Source: Roseiarcus sp963806935 (lineage in GTDB: Bacteria; Pseudomonadota; Alphaproteobacteria; Rhizobiales; Beijerinckiaceae). Taken from it: 64,000 bases of DNA. The stretch lies in NCBI GenBank assembly GCA_963806935.1, contig CAWEAT010000002.1:1-64000 (forward strand). Reading direction: 5' to 3'. The notes beneath the pieces are model-generated. The model saw only the letters and a list, made by a program, of their open reading frames with translations. It searched no databases and was not told the origin of the DNA. The first letter of the stretch is position 1. Every line of letters starts with the position of its first letter. The position numbers were made by a program, and so were the translations under genes. This document shows positions 33,301 through 42,003 of this stretch, piece by piece.

Positions 33301-33921
33301 TCACAGAACCTTTTGGACCGAGCGAGCGATCTCGCCGATGCGCTGTTCGATCAAAGTCGGCGTCTCGCAGACGTAACCGATGGTCTGACGGCGTTCGTCG
33401 AAAACGCGGATGTCCCATTGCAGACGTTCTTGACTGTCGCCGCTGGGCGCCGCCTGGCCGTCATGGTTCTGGTCCGCAGATTCTTGAACCGCCTCGTTCT
33501 CTGCGCGGATACGATCAGCCAGAGCCCGCTGCTTGCGGCCGAACCGAACGAGCCCATCGATAATCTGGGAGCGTTGCTGCGACAAATCCTCGAAGGCTGC
33601 CGCGAAAGAGCTCAAAACCTTAGCGTCCGCGTCGGGGCCGGCCTTGGCCTTCAAGTCCGTGATCGCCGACTCGACGTCAGCGATCGGAACACGCCGCTGC
33701 GCCATTTTGGCGGCCAGATCGGCGACGTCGCTTTCATTGCGCCAACTCTGAGAGTTCAGATCGAGCTTGGGCCCGGCCCAGACGGAAGCAAGCGAAAAGG
33801 TCGGCGTCTTGATCTGTTGACAGGGCCAATCCGGATCGGTCTTTACGCCCGCTTGAGCCGCTGCCCGAACCGCCGACGCAATCACAATCGCAATCACGAT
33901 GACGGCGCGGCGTGCGTGCAT
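33301..33921 (-). CDS. Exported protein of unknown function next to xoxFGJ
   Basis: 206 residues with signal peptide MHARRAVIVIAIVIASAVRA, cut near AQAG. The mature N-terminus PDWPCQQIKTPTFSLASVWA is rich in aromatic and Cys residues. The middle is helical and charged (AFEDLSQQRSQIIDGLVRFG, RALADRIRAENEAVQE) and the end includes TIGYVCETPTLIEQRIGEI. Two Cys could form a disulfide. It lies convergent with xoxJ. I believe similar genes occur near methanol dehydrogenase loci of related methylotrophs but cannot name a family. Confidence 0.6.
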   Translation of the reverse strand: MHARRAVIVIAIVIASAVRAAAQAGVKTDPDWPCQQIKTPTFSLASVWAGPKLDLNSQSWRNESDVADLAAKMAQRRVPIADVESAITDLKAKAGPDADAKVLSSFAAAFEDLSQQRSQIIDGLVRFGRKQRALADRIRAENEAVQESADQNHDGQAAPSGDSQERLQWDIRVFDERRQTIGYVCETPTLIEQRIGEIARSVQKVL

Positions 33922-34067
33922 TGCTGTTTCCCTTTGAGGTCCAAGATAGGATTGACTGTGCCGCCAATCAAGCCGCCTCGCCCCACCGCCGCCGTCTCAA
34001 ACCCGCGGTTCTTCACGAGCAGGCGAGAGAGGAGTATTGGCGGAGGTATGGTTTGGGATCTAGCCCT

Positions 34068-35270
34068 ATGACCCGCATGCTGGCCAGCGTCGTCGATGCC
34101 GATGAGGCCAACGTCGCGCTCCAACTCGGGGCCGACGTCATCGACCTGAAGGACCCGCGGCGCGGCGCCCTCGGAGCCGTTCCGCTCGATACCATACGCG
34201 AGGCGCGAGCCCGAATCGCGGGACGATGCGAGATCAGCGCGGCGCTCGGCGATCCGCCCTACGTGGAAGAAGTGTTGCTCGCGAACGTCCGGGCGATCGC
34301 GGCCGAGGGCGTCAACTACGTCAAGCTCGCTGTGGACGGACCGACGCTCGATCGACTCGAGGCTTCCTTGAAGCGGCTCGCGAACGAAGTCGGCCTGGTT
34401 GGCATGATGTTCGCGGACCAGGAGCCCGACTTCGCTCTTCTCGCCAGACTTGTGGCGCTCGGATTTAAGGGCGCGATGCTCGACACGCGGGACAAGTCCC
34501 GCGGCCGCCTCATCGCGCATCTCGATGTCGTGCGGCTGAACGATTTCTGTTCGCAGTGCCGCGATCTCCAACTGATGAGCGGCCTGGCGGGCTCGCTCGA
34601 AGCGCCTGACGTTCCGCGACTGTTGCTTGTGCGCCCCGATGTTCTCGGATTCCGGGGCGCTCTTTGTTCCGCCCATGATCGGCGAGGGGCGATCGACCCC
34701 CAGGCCGTCGCTCTCATCCGCAATCTGATCCCGCGCGAAAGTCCGGACCTCGACGCTTCGCCGAAGATCGATTGGCGATTGCTCGCTCGCGGTATTATTG
34801 GCGGACGCGACGACGAGGGCGAACTCGACCGCGTGTTCGTGCGTGACTTCGTCGTCTCGGCGCAGATCGGCGCGTATGATTTCGAGCGCGGCATCCATCA
34901 GCGTGTCGTGTTCGAGGTCGAGGCCCTGGTGCGGCGGGCCGGCGCGCAGACGGACGACATGCGCTCGATCTTTTCCTACGACCTGATCATCGACGCGATC
35001 CAGCTCGTCGTCGGCCGCGGTCATGTCGATTTCGTCGAGACGCTCGCAGAAGAGGTCGCCACGCTGGTGTTGCAGCACGCGCGCGTACACAGCGTTCGCG
35101 TGAATGTCCGAAAGCTCGACGTTATCGGGGGCGAAGTCGGGATCGAAATCCGTCGTCAGCGCCCGTCGGGTTCGGTAGGCGCGCGGCCGGTTGGCGTCGT
35201 CTCCAAGGCGACGACGCATGCCAAGGACCCTCGTGAAGGCCCTGTGATCCTTGGTTCGCGAAAGACGTGA
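34068..35270 (+). CDS. Fusion of MfnB-like furan phosphate synthase and dihydroneopterin aldolase (FolB)
   Basis: About 400 residues. Residues 1-240 or so are the DUF556/MfnB barrel: MLASVVDADEANVALQLGAD, VIDLKDPRRGALGAV with the likely Schiff-base Lys, and VNYVKLAVDGPT. MfnB makes (5-formylfuran-3-yl)methyl phosphate from glyceraldehyde-3-phosphate. From about residue 258 the FolB domain follows: LDRVFVRDFVVSAQIGAYDF, SYDLIIDAIQLVVGRGHVDF and TLAEEVATLVLQHARVHSVR. One protein therefore serves methylofuran and pterin synthesis. The start is ATG 34068 (MTRMLASV); the frame upstream of it is not conserved. It has no immediate operon partner on this strand. Confidence 0.8.
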   Translation: MTRMLASVVDADEANVALQLGADVIDLKDPRRGALGAVPLDTIREARARIAGRCEISAALGDPPYVEEVLLANVRAIAAEGVNYVKLAVDGPTLDRLEASLKRLANEVGLVGMMFADQEPDFALLARLVALGFKGAMLDTRDKSRGRLIAHLDVVRLNDFCSQCRDLQLMSGLAGSLEAPDVPRLLLVRPDVLGFRGALCSAHDRRGAIDPQAVALIRNLIPRESPDLDASPKIDWRLLARGIIGGRDDEGELDRVFVRDFVVSAQIGAYDFERGIHQRVVFEVEALVRRAGAQTDDMRSIFSYDLIIDAIQLVVGRGHVDFVETLAEEVATLVLQHARVHSVRVNVRKLDVIGGEVGIEIRRQRPSGSVGARPVGVVSKATTHAKDPREGPVILGSRKT

Positions 35271-35361
35271 AGCGTGGCGGAGGCCGGGACGGACACCACT
35301 GATCGCCCCGAGGCGCCGGCTGGACAGAGCATGGCGAGCGCCTCGGCTGCCGGAGGAGGCG

Positions 35362-36251
35362 TCAAGCGAGCGAGCGCGCCAGCTCGAAGGCCTGACGGAA
35401 GTCGAGCCGCAGGGGAGCCTTGCTTTCAGTCATCTGCTTGAACAGCCCCGACTCGGTTCGATATTTGACATTGCCGATTGCGAGGGCGCCGATTCCGAGC
35501 GCGCCGCTGCCGCCGAGCGGCGTCCCGTTGGCGTGTAGATCCAGTCCTTCAATGCCGAGCGGCGGAACCGCGTTGACGTCGGCTGCGACCAGCAATCTCG
35601 TTGCGCTCGTGATCTGAGCAACGTCCAGCACTTTCACGCCGGCTTTCGCAGCACAGAGCACGACTTCGGTCGCGGCGAGGATCGCCGCTCTCTTCTCTGC
35701 GGTCGAACCGTCAGCGACGGCGATGTCGACGCCGAATCTCCGATTGACCTCTGCGGCGTGTGTCCGGGCGCGCTCAGTTCCCTCGCGCCCGACAAAAGAG
35801 ACGGAGGCGCCCTCAAGCGCAGCGATCGCGCCCGAGGCTGTTCCAACCACGCCAGTCGCGCCGAATACCGCCACCGAAGCACCGCGAAGCTCGCGGCCCT
35901 TTTTCTCCCGCAGCGTCCTTTCGACGACGGCGATCATCGCCGCGGCGGTGGTGAACGAGCCCCCGGGTCGGCGAAAAGCGAAATCTCGAACGGCTTCAGA
36001 AGCGCCTTTCCGGCGGCCTCGAGCATGTCGAGAGCGAGAAGCGCATCCTTGCCGCCGATGAAGACGCCCGTGCGAGGCGCATCGCGCGGCGAGCGCGAAA
36101 ACATCGCGTCCTGGACGAGACCCGTGATCTCGTCCAACGAAACGCTGGTATAGGAAACCGTCGCGTCGTAGCCGGCGTCGATCGCCATATTGATGTCGAA
36201 GGGGCTCATGTGCGCGAGCGGCGTCATCATGTGCAGGATGTTCTTGGCCAT
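35362..36251 (-). CDS. mtdB: MtdB, NAD(P)-dependent methylene-H4MPT dehydrogenase, frameshifted
   Basis: About 296 residues. The start at 36251 gives MAKNILHMMTPLAHMSPFDI, the conserved MtdB N-terminus, with DAGYDATVSYTSVSLDEITG next. The second half has the Rossmann motif SVAVFGATGVVGTASGAIAA and NVKYRTESGLFKQM near the end. The frame changes near 35945 (LFADPG to GSFTTAAAMIAVVERT). It oxidises methylene-H4MPT to methenyl-H4MPT, following Fae. It lies 16 bases downstream of mptG in the same operon. Confidence 0.85.
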
Positions 36252-36267
36252 CTTTCCTTCCAATGGT

Positions 36268-37233
36268 TCACTGAATTGCCACGTCTTCTTCACTGCGGAT
36301 CTTGGCCCCGTGCTCCCGGGCGCTGCAGATTCTGATTTCCACGCCCGGCTCGCATTCGGCTTTGACACGCCGAGCCAGGTGTTCCGCTTCCTCGGGATCC
36401 GATGCAAAGGCGAAGCCTGTCGGGCCCCAGGAGCTCTGGCCAATTCCGCGCGCCCCCAACGCCTTCAATCGCGAGGCCACCCTGGCCACCGCCGCGCTTG
36501 TGAAGCGAGCGCCGCCCTGGGCCGAGGCAAAATGATCGCCAACGATTTCCTGCACTCTCGCCACGCCGTCGCCGAAAGCCACGAGGTCGCGTTCAGCCGC
36601 GCCGGGAAGGATTTGCATCAGCGTCCGGCGGCAGATCTCGCTCGACGCCTCGGCCGGGAAATCGGGCAATCCGGTGAACGCACGCCGTTCCGCTTCGCCG
36701 TGCGAGCCTTCAATCCGCGGGTCCAGTATGAGAAGAACGCGCCAATTTCTCGGGAAGCTGACGCGGGCCACGACCGGCGGGATGTCCGTGCTCGGCCCGC
36801 GGCCGGCGTCCACGGCCAAGCCCCCGAGTTCGAACAGCGCTGCGCCGACACCCGAACGCACGCCGCGATCGAGCAGGCGGGCGTCGGCGCGCACATCGAT
36901 CGGCAGCCCGGCGAATCGACGTAACGCGCCCGCAATCGCCAGCGCGAGCTGAGTTCCGGAGCCGAAACCCGCATGCGCGGGTATCGCCCTCAAGACCGCG
37001 ACCTTCAGCGTCGTGTCGACGCCAAGGCCTTCAGCAATTCGGAGCGCTAGACGTGCAGCCCGCTCGCGGTCCTCCCCCACAACTTCAAACCGTGGGGCTT
37101 CACGAACCTCGACACGGGTCTCGAACGCATCGATGGCCAGACCGATCGACCCAAATCGACGGCCAAGGTCCCCGGTGAGATCGAGAAAGCCGAGATGCAG
37201 GCGCGCCGCCGCCGTGACCTGAACGCCTTTCAA
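36268..37233 (-). CDS. mptG: Beta-ribofuranosylaminobenzene 5'-phosphate synthase (MptG)
   Basis: 321 residues of the GHMP-kinase-like RFAP synthase family. It condenses 4-hydroxybenzoate or p-aminobenzoate with PRPP in the first committed step of methanopterin synthesis. Motifs: AAARLHLGFLDLTGDLGRRF at the N-terminus, PAHAGFGSGTQLALAIAGAL (the GHMP glycine-rich loop), and RGIGQSSWGPTGFAFASDPE near the C-terminus. The start is ATG 37233. It is co-transcribed with mtdB (16-base gap). Its presence is a specific marker for de novo H4MPT synthesis. Confidence 0.9.
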   Translation of the reverse strand: MKGVQVTAAARLHLGFLDLTGDLGRRFGSIGLAIDAFETRVEVREAPRFEVVGEDRERAARLALRIAEGLGVDTTLKVAVLRAIPAHAGFGSGTQLALAIAGALRRFAGLPIDVRADARLLDRGVRSGVGAALFELGGLAVDAGRGPSTDIPPVVARVSFPRNWRVLLILDPRIEGSHGEAERRAFTGLPDFPAEASSEICRRTLMQILPGAAERDLVAFGDGVARVQEIVGDHFASAQGGARFTSAAVARVASRLKALGARGIGQSSWGPTGFAFASDPEEAEHLARRVKAECEPGVEIRICSAREHGAKIRSEEDVAIQ

Positions 37234-37504
37234 CTGCGCGCCTCACTCCACGATCAATTCGCCGCTATCGCCTCGCGCGGGCATCATCGGAACATTGCGA
37301 AACTTTGCGCCGTTTGCCAAGCGCCGCGAGGCGGAAACTCTCTGACCCATGACGATTTGGATCCCTCGTGGGGCCGCGCGAGGCAGAGGCGCAGTGTCCA
37401 AGGAGCCGCGCGCAGATCAAGCCTCACGGTTGCCGTAGCTCGAGCAAAATGCCACACTTGCCGCGCTTGGGGGCAGCGTTAGTCCGCTTGGAGGCAGGTG
37501 GGCA

Positions 37505-37711
37505 ATGATCGAGCTGATTCTGAGTGTGTGCGCGCTCAACGCGCCGAGCCTGTGCGAAGAAAAGCGGTTGCCTTTTGTCGCGCAGGAGTCGCTGATGCAA
37601 TGCATGATGCAGGCGCCGCCCTACATCGCTGCTTGGTCCGACGAGCATCCGGCCACGCGGGTCATGCGGTGGCGATGCGCTTATCCTGGCGAAGCAGGCC
37701 AGAAGATCTGA
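37505..37711 (+). CDS. Short conserved-looking hypothetical protein (68 aa)
   Basis: MIELILSVCALNAPSLCEEK begins a 68-residue frame with four Cys and an end VMRWRCAYPGEAGQKI that I recall from many short alphaproteobacterial proteins. It has no signal peptide and no known domain. An AGGTGGGC ribosome site lies before the ATG. It lies about 110 bases before the pentapeptide-repeat gene on the same strand. Confidence 0.5.
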   Translation: MIELILSVCALNAPSLCEEKRLPFVAQESLMQCMMQAPPYIAAWSDEHPATRVMRWRCAYPGEAGQKI

Positions 37712-37820
37712 TAAATGGTTCCGCTGATCGCGTGATCGCCACGCGGGCGGTCGGATAGCTCCGCCGCATGGGTGGCCGCCGGCGGATGCTCCAATCGCGC
37801 CTGGCGCCAAGGAAGTCGCA

Positions 37821-38606
37821 ATGCGATTGACCGAAGGCTTACTCACATTCGTGCTTGCCGCCGCTTTGACCTGCGCAGCCCACGGGCAGGACATGATGCG
37901 CGGGCTCGACATGTCCTCGCCCGACATGACGAAGGCGGAGATGACGCGCGCCGAGGTGGAAGCCGCGCTGGCGACGGCGCCTAAGGGCCATGGGGCGGAT
38001 CTTTCCGGCAAACGCCTTAACGGGCTCGACCTTTCCGGGCTCGATTTGTCAGGCGCAAATCTACGCGCGGCGCGGCTCAATCACACAAACCTTGCGCATG
38101 CCAAACTTGACGGCGCGACGCTGGACCAGGTTTGGGCGCTCGACGTCGACCTGACCGGGGCCAGTCTCATCAAGGCGAGCGTGTTCGCGACCCAAATGGC
38201 GGGCGCGCATCTCGACGGCGCCAATCTCACGGGCGCCCGTGTCACCGCCGACCTGACCGGGGCGCGCCTCGTCGGCGCACGGCTCGAAAACGCGGATTGC
38301 AGCGCCGACGAGAAGAACCAGTCGATGGGCCTCATGCGGGCGACGTTCAAGTCCGCGGACCTAAGGCGGGCGGATCTTTCCGGCGCCAATCTCGCGCGGG
38401 CGGACTTGCGATTCGCCAAGCTGTCCGGCGCGAATCTCGCCGGCGCCACGCTGCGCGAAGCAGACGCAAGCGGCGCGGATCTGCGCGGCGCCCTTCTCAA
38501 AGGCGCCGACACGTCGGGCCTCGATGTCGATTCCGCGCGGATCGACAGCGCGAGCCTGCCCTATCTCAGCAAGGCGAGCCATCTCGATCGCGCCTATCGC
38601 GAGTGA
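37821..38606 (+). CDS. Exported pentapeptide-repeat protein
   Basis: 261 residues. Signal peptide MRLTEGLLTFVLAAALTCAA is cut near HGQDM. From about residue 60 onward it consists of A(D/N)LxG-type pentapeptides (GLDLSGLDLSGANLRAARLN, DLRRADLSGANLARADLRFA), enough for a right-handed beta-helix. A Met/Asp-rich linker (MMRGLDMSSPDMTKAEM) precedes the repeats. ATG 37821 follows AAGGAAG. The partner is unknown. It lies convergent with fhcC, and relatives are frequently near C1 genes (from memory). Confidence 0.75.
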   Translation: MRLTEGLLTFVLAAALTCAAHGQDMMRGLDMSSPDMTKAEMTRAEVEAALATAPKGHGADLSGKRLNGLDLSGLDLSGANLRAARLNHTNLAHAKLDGATLDQVWALDVDLTGASLIKASVFATQMAGAHLDGANLTGARVTADLTGARLVGARLENADCSADEKNQSMGLMRATFKSADLRRADLSGANLARADLRFAKLSGANLAGATLREADASGADLRGALLKGADTSGLDVDSARIDSASLPYLSKASHLDRAYRE

Positions 38607-38656
38607 AGGCCGTCGCAAGTCGCCGAGTCCGACAGTCGCCGATCCTTGCAGGCGCG

Positions 38657-39469
38657 CTACGGTCGCGCGAGCAGGATCTCGCCTTTGCCGAGCGCCGCGA
38701 GGTCACCGGCAAGGCGCCTCAACGGTCGGCGAAACCGCTTGGCGAGTTTTACGCTGACTTGGGCGACGTAATCAGCCAACAGTCGCGCGGCGACAAGGTC
38801 ATGCTCGCCGCAATCGCCGAAGGTCGGCGACAGGAGCGTCGCGCCCCGCCCCAACAGGATCGTGCCGCGGCCCATCAAATAGCCCGGCAGGTCGCCCGCC
38901 TCCCCGCCGATCGCCAAAGTGCCTGCGATCATCCGGCTGCCGGCGTAGGCGCCGGCGCGGCCCTCGATCAAAATGACGCCCCGCCTCAGCCGGTCGCCGG
39001 CGCGCTGGCCGGCGTCGCCACGCACGTGCACGACGCCACCGCTCATGCCGACAGTCTCGCCGCTCAACGGCCCCCCGAGACGTTCGCCGGCGTCGCCCTC
39101 GATTTCCAGCATCCCGCCTCTCATTCCCGAACCCGCGAATGGGCCCGCTGCGCCCCGAATGGTCAATTGTCCGCCTGACATCAGGCGCCCCGCTTCGACG
39201 CCGACCTCGCCTTCGACGCGAATTGTCCCTGCCGACATGCCCATGCCGACACGATCGAAACGGGTGCTGCCGCCTTCAATGAGAATGGTTGCCCGATCGC
39301 CCTCGCGGATACGGAAAACGTCTCCCGCGGTGACGCGGACCCGCGTCGTCCCGAGTTCGATCGCCGCGATTTCCGCGGTCGTCTTGCTGGAGAGATTTTG
39401 CGGCGTCAACGGCGACAGATCCAGACGCTGGTCCGGAGCCGCGCGCGGCGTAAAGCTCAACGGCCTCAC
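38657..39469 (-). CDS. fhcC: FhcC, formyltransferase/hydrolase complex subunit C
   Basis: 270 residues from GTG 39469, overlapping the fhcD stop as GTGA. It is a beta-helix of glycine-rich repeats (VGMGMSAGTIRVEGEVGVEA, SGGQLTIRGAAGPFAGSGMR, GGMLEIEGDAGERLGGPL, GGVVHVRGDAGQRAGDRLRR) related to formylmethanofuran dehydrogenase subunit C and the glutamate synthase GXGXG domain. In methylotrophs it scaffolds the complex that hydrolyses formyl-methylofuran to formate. It is the last gene of fhcBADC. Confidence 0.9.
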   Translation of the reverse strand: MRPLSFTPRAAPDQRLDLSPLTPQNLSSKTTAEIAAIELGTTRVRVTAGDVFRIREGDRATILIEGGSTRFDRVGMGMSAGTIRVEGEVGVEAGRLMSGGQLTIRGAAGPFAGSGMRGGMLEIEGDAGERLGGPLSGETVGMSGGVVHVRGDAGQRAGDRLRRGVILIEGRAGAYAGSRMIAGTLAIGGEAGDLPGYLMGRGTILLGRGATLLSPTFGDCGEHDLVAARLLADYVAQVSVKLAKRFRRPLRRLAGDLAALGKGEILLARP

Positions 39470-40378
39470 GGCAGGAGATCCTTGAGGTGATAGTGGTGGC
39501 GGCCAAGCTTGCCGCCGTAGTTGCCCGCGCCGACACGCAAAGCGCCACGGTCGGGGCCGAGTTCGACGATCGCGGCGAGCCCGGCGCGCATCGCTCCGGC
39601 AACGGCGTCGCTGGAGAGACCATCGATAACGATTTCGAGGACCGAAGCGATCTCGGGCCCGAGAGCGCTCTCCACCGCGCCCTTCAGGGTCGGGCAATAG
39701 GGGTCGTTGGTCGAAGCGCTCGCGCCCTTGTATTTCGAGCCGACCTTCGAACCCGACCGAGCGATGCCGCCGGGAAATGGCATGATGACGTCGCCGACCC
39801 TCCGCATCGCCTTCACCGCCGCTTCGGTCGCCGCCAAAGTCTTCGCCGCGCTCGCGCCCATGACAATGAGATTGCCGCCGCCGACCGCGCTCTTGGTGAG
39901 AGGCGCCGTCGAACTCGCAGACGAACTCTCCGTCCATGACCGGAACGCGCCAGTAGCGGCGGGCGCCAAGCCGCTTGGCGATCTGCCAGCCGTCGCCGAA
40001 AAAGCGGATCGCCGCGCCGAGCTTGAGTGTGTCTTCGCCCGCCTCGAGTCCGGCGTAACAGGCCGAGCCGGGGCTGGTCAGCACGCACTGCCCTACCCGG
40101 TTTTGCAACTGTCTTTGCAACTCCGCGGTCGAGACCGCAAACAGGAGCACCCGCACGCCGGGCCGGCCGTCCGGCGTATCTCGCGACGACCGGAGACTTT
40201 CCACTCCCGCCTCGCAGCCGCACCCGATCACGGACGTAGCGAAACCCGTCATGGTCGCGGCTGCCTGCGCCGCCCAGCGCATGGTCGGCGCAGTGATGAC
40301 GATTGCGGTCGCGCGCATGTCAAACGCTTCGGCGAACGTGTCGTCGACGGCGACGCCGTTGACGGTCAGCGCGCGCAT
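39466..40378 (-). CDS. fhcD: FhcD, formylmethanofuran:H4MPT formyltransferase subunit, frameshifted
   Basis: About 303 residues after joining two frames near 39895. The first part, MRALTVNGVAVDDTFAEAFD, continues through PTMRWAAQAAATMTGFATSV and GCEAGVESLRSSRDTPDGRP. The second begins TAPLTKSAVGGGNLIVMGAS and ends YGGKLGRHHYHLKDLLP. It transfers the formyl group between H4MPT and methylofuran. It overlaps fhcA by 13 bases and fhcC by four. Confidence 0.85.
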
Positions 40379-42003
40379 GCCACGGGCTCGAACGGTTGCG
40401 CGCGGCCGACGGCGCCATCGGGCACGCGCATCAAATCGGAGGGCAGTCCATAGCGTTCGTCGTAATATTCCCTCATCCGTCGCTGCATCGAAGCATCTAC
40501 CGTCGGCGATGCGTGCAGCGCCCTGCCAAACCGATAGTGCGTCACCACGCCGTCGCGCACCACGAGATCGCCGTCCTTATAGACGCGAGTCGCGGCCCGA
40601 AACATTTGCGCGATGTCCTTGCCGGGACGATAGAGGGCGACATCGGCGCGCGCGCCGACGCCGAGATGCCCGCGATTGTGGAGGCCCAGCAGCTTCGCAG
40701 GCGCCGCTCGGGTCATCGTCGCGATCTCGTTGAGGGTATATTCCCGGGCGAGCGACGGAAGCGTTGTCACCGCGACCGCAGCGGCCGGCAGACGCGACAG
40801 CCATTGGGCCCGCACGTCCTTGTTCATCAGCAGCGCGAATATCTCCGGGTATGCCGTAAATGGCGCACCGTTGGGGTGATCGGTGGTGAAGAATACACGC
40901 CACGGGTCGTCGATCAGCAGGAACAGCTCCAACCCGACAGCGAACTGCACGGCGTTATGAAAACTCCCAGCGCGATATTCGTAGGGGACGATGCCGGCGC
41001 CGTTCGCCTCCCCGTCGATGATCGCGTATTTCCGCGGCCGCGCCTGACCCCGCGCGGAGAATTGCCGCAGCACATCGGATGAAACCGTCACCGTCTGCCC
41101 GAACATCACTTGCCCTACGTCGACGGTGACGTTCTTTGCGCCGTTCACCGCCTCGGCAAGCCGGGGCGCGGCGGATGAAAAGCCTTGCGGGCCCTCTTTG
41201 CCGTAGCCGTAGAACTGGAGATGCGCCAGATGCAGCGGCAAATCGTCGGCGGCGGCAATCGTTGTCAGCGCGGTTTCGAAGTTCCCGGGCAAGCCGAGAT
41301 TGTTGCAGTGGACATGCAGCGGATGCGGCACGCCCGCCTCGTGCACCGCCCTCTGCAAAGCCTTGACGATCTGGCGGCTGGTCAAGCCGTAGAAGGGGAC
41401 CACATCGTCAAAGGAAAAGCTGCGCACGTTTTCCTTGAACGCAGCGACGCCGCCGGCGTTGACGACCTTGATTCCGAGCGCCCGCGTCGTCTCGAGCGTC
41501 CAGGCGACGTGATCGCGGATCGCGCTCGCGCCTTCTCCCGAGCGCATGAGACCGAGCAGAAAATCGTCGTTGCCGAGAACGGTCAGGATGGCCTTGTCAA
41601 TGATCGGCGTGTCCGCGAGCTCGAGATGCGCGTGTAGCGCATGGTGAGGCTCGACCGCCGGCTCGACCACCGTCGTGAAGCCCATCTGCGCGTAGAGGCA
41701 ACCCGTCTCGAAGGTCGACCAGCCGGCGTTGGAGAGCGGTGTGGCCGCGGAACGGCGCGCATGAGCGCGATGCTGTTCGGGCAACATGAGGCGCGCGGTG
41801 TTCACGTTTGCGCTCGCGATATGCGAATGGATATCGATGCCGCCCGCCATCGCCACAAGGCCGCTCGCATCCACCGTCTCGTCAGCCGTGACGCCCTTTC
41901 GCGGGCGCGCGACGATCTCGTCGCCGCTTATCCACAGATCGCCGATTTCGTCGCGCCCGCCGGCGGGATCGACAATATGGGCGCCTCGAATGTGAATCAG
42001 CAT
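40366..42003 (-). CDS. fhcA: FhcA, formyl-methylofuran hydrolase subunit A
   Basis: Intact 545-residue amidohydrolase-superfamily subunit. MLIHIRGAHIVDPAGGRDEI opens the composite barrel; MAGGIDIHSHIASANVNTAR has the HxH metal pair, with PHPLHVHCNNLGLPGNFETA and FFTTDHPNGAPFTAYPEIFA as further active-site segments. It hydrolyses the formyl group from methylofuran to formate. Length matches the family. It overlaps fhcB by seven bases and fhcD by 13. Confidence 0.9.
   Translation of the reverse strand: MLIHIRGAHIVDPAGGRDEIGDLWISGDEIVARPRKGVTADETVDASGLVAMAGGIDIHSHIASANVNTARLMLPEQHRAHARRSAATPLSNAGWSTFETGCLYAQMGFTTVVEPAVEPHHALHAHLELADTPIIDKAILTVLGNDDFLLGLMRSGEGASAIRDHVAWTLETTRALGIKVVNAGGVAAFKENVRSFSFDDVVPFYGLTSRQIVKALQRAVHEAGVPHPLHVHCNNLGLPGNFETALTTIAAADDLPLHLAHLQFYGYGKEGPQGFSSAAPRLAEAVNGAKNVTVDVGQVMFGQTVTVSSDVLRQFSARGQARPRKYAIIDGEANGAGIVPYEYRAGSFHNAVQFAVGLELFLLIDDPWRVFFTTDHPNGAPFTAYPEIFALLMNKDVRAQWLSRLPAAAVAVTTLPSLAREYTLNEIATMTRAAPAKLLGLHNRGHLGVGARADVALYRPGKDIAQMFRAATRVYKDGDLVVRDGVVTHYRFGRALHASPTVDASMQRRMREYYDERYGLPSDLMRVPDGAVGRAQPFEPVACAR

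Noticed and set aside
38657..40378. 573-codon frame as an FhcD-FhcC fusion
   Set aside because: The middle 140 codons lack family similarity, while the true FhcD second half is found in another frame ending at 39466.
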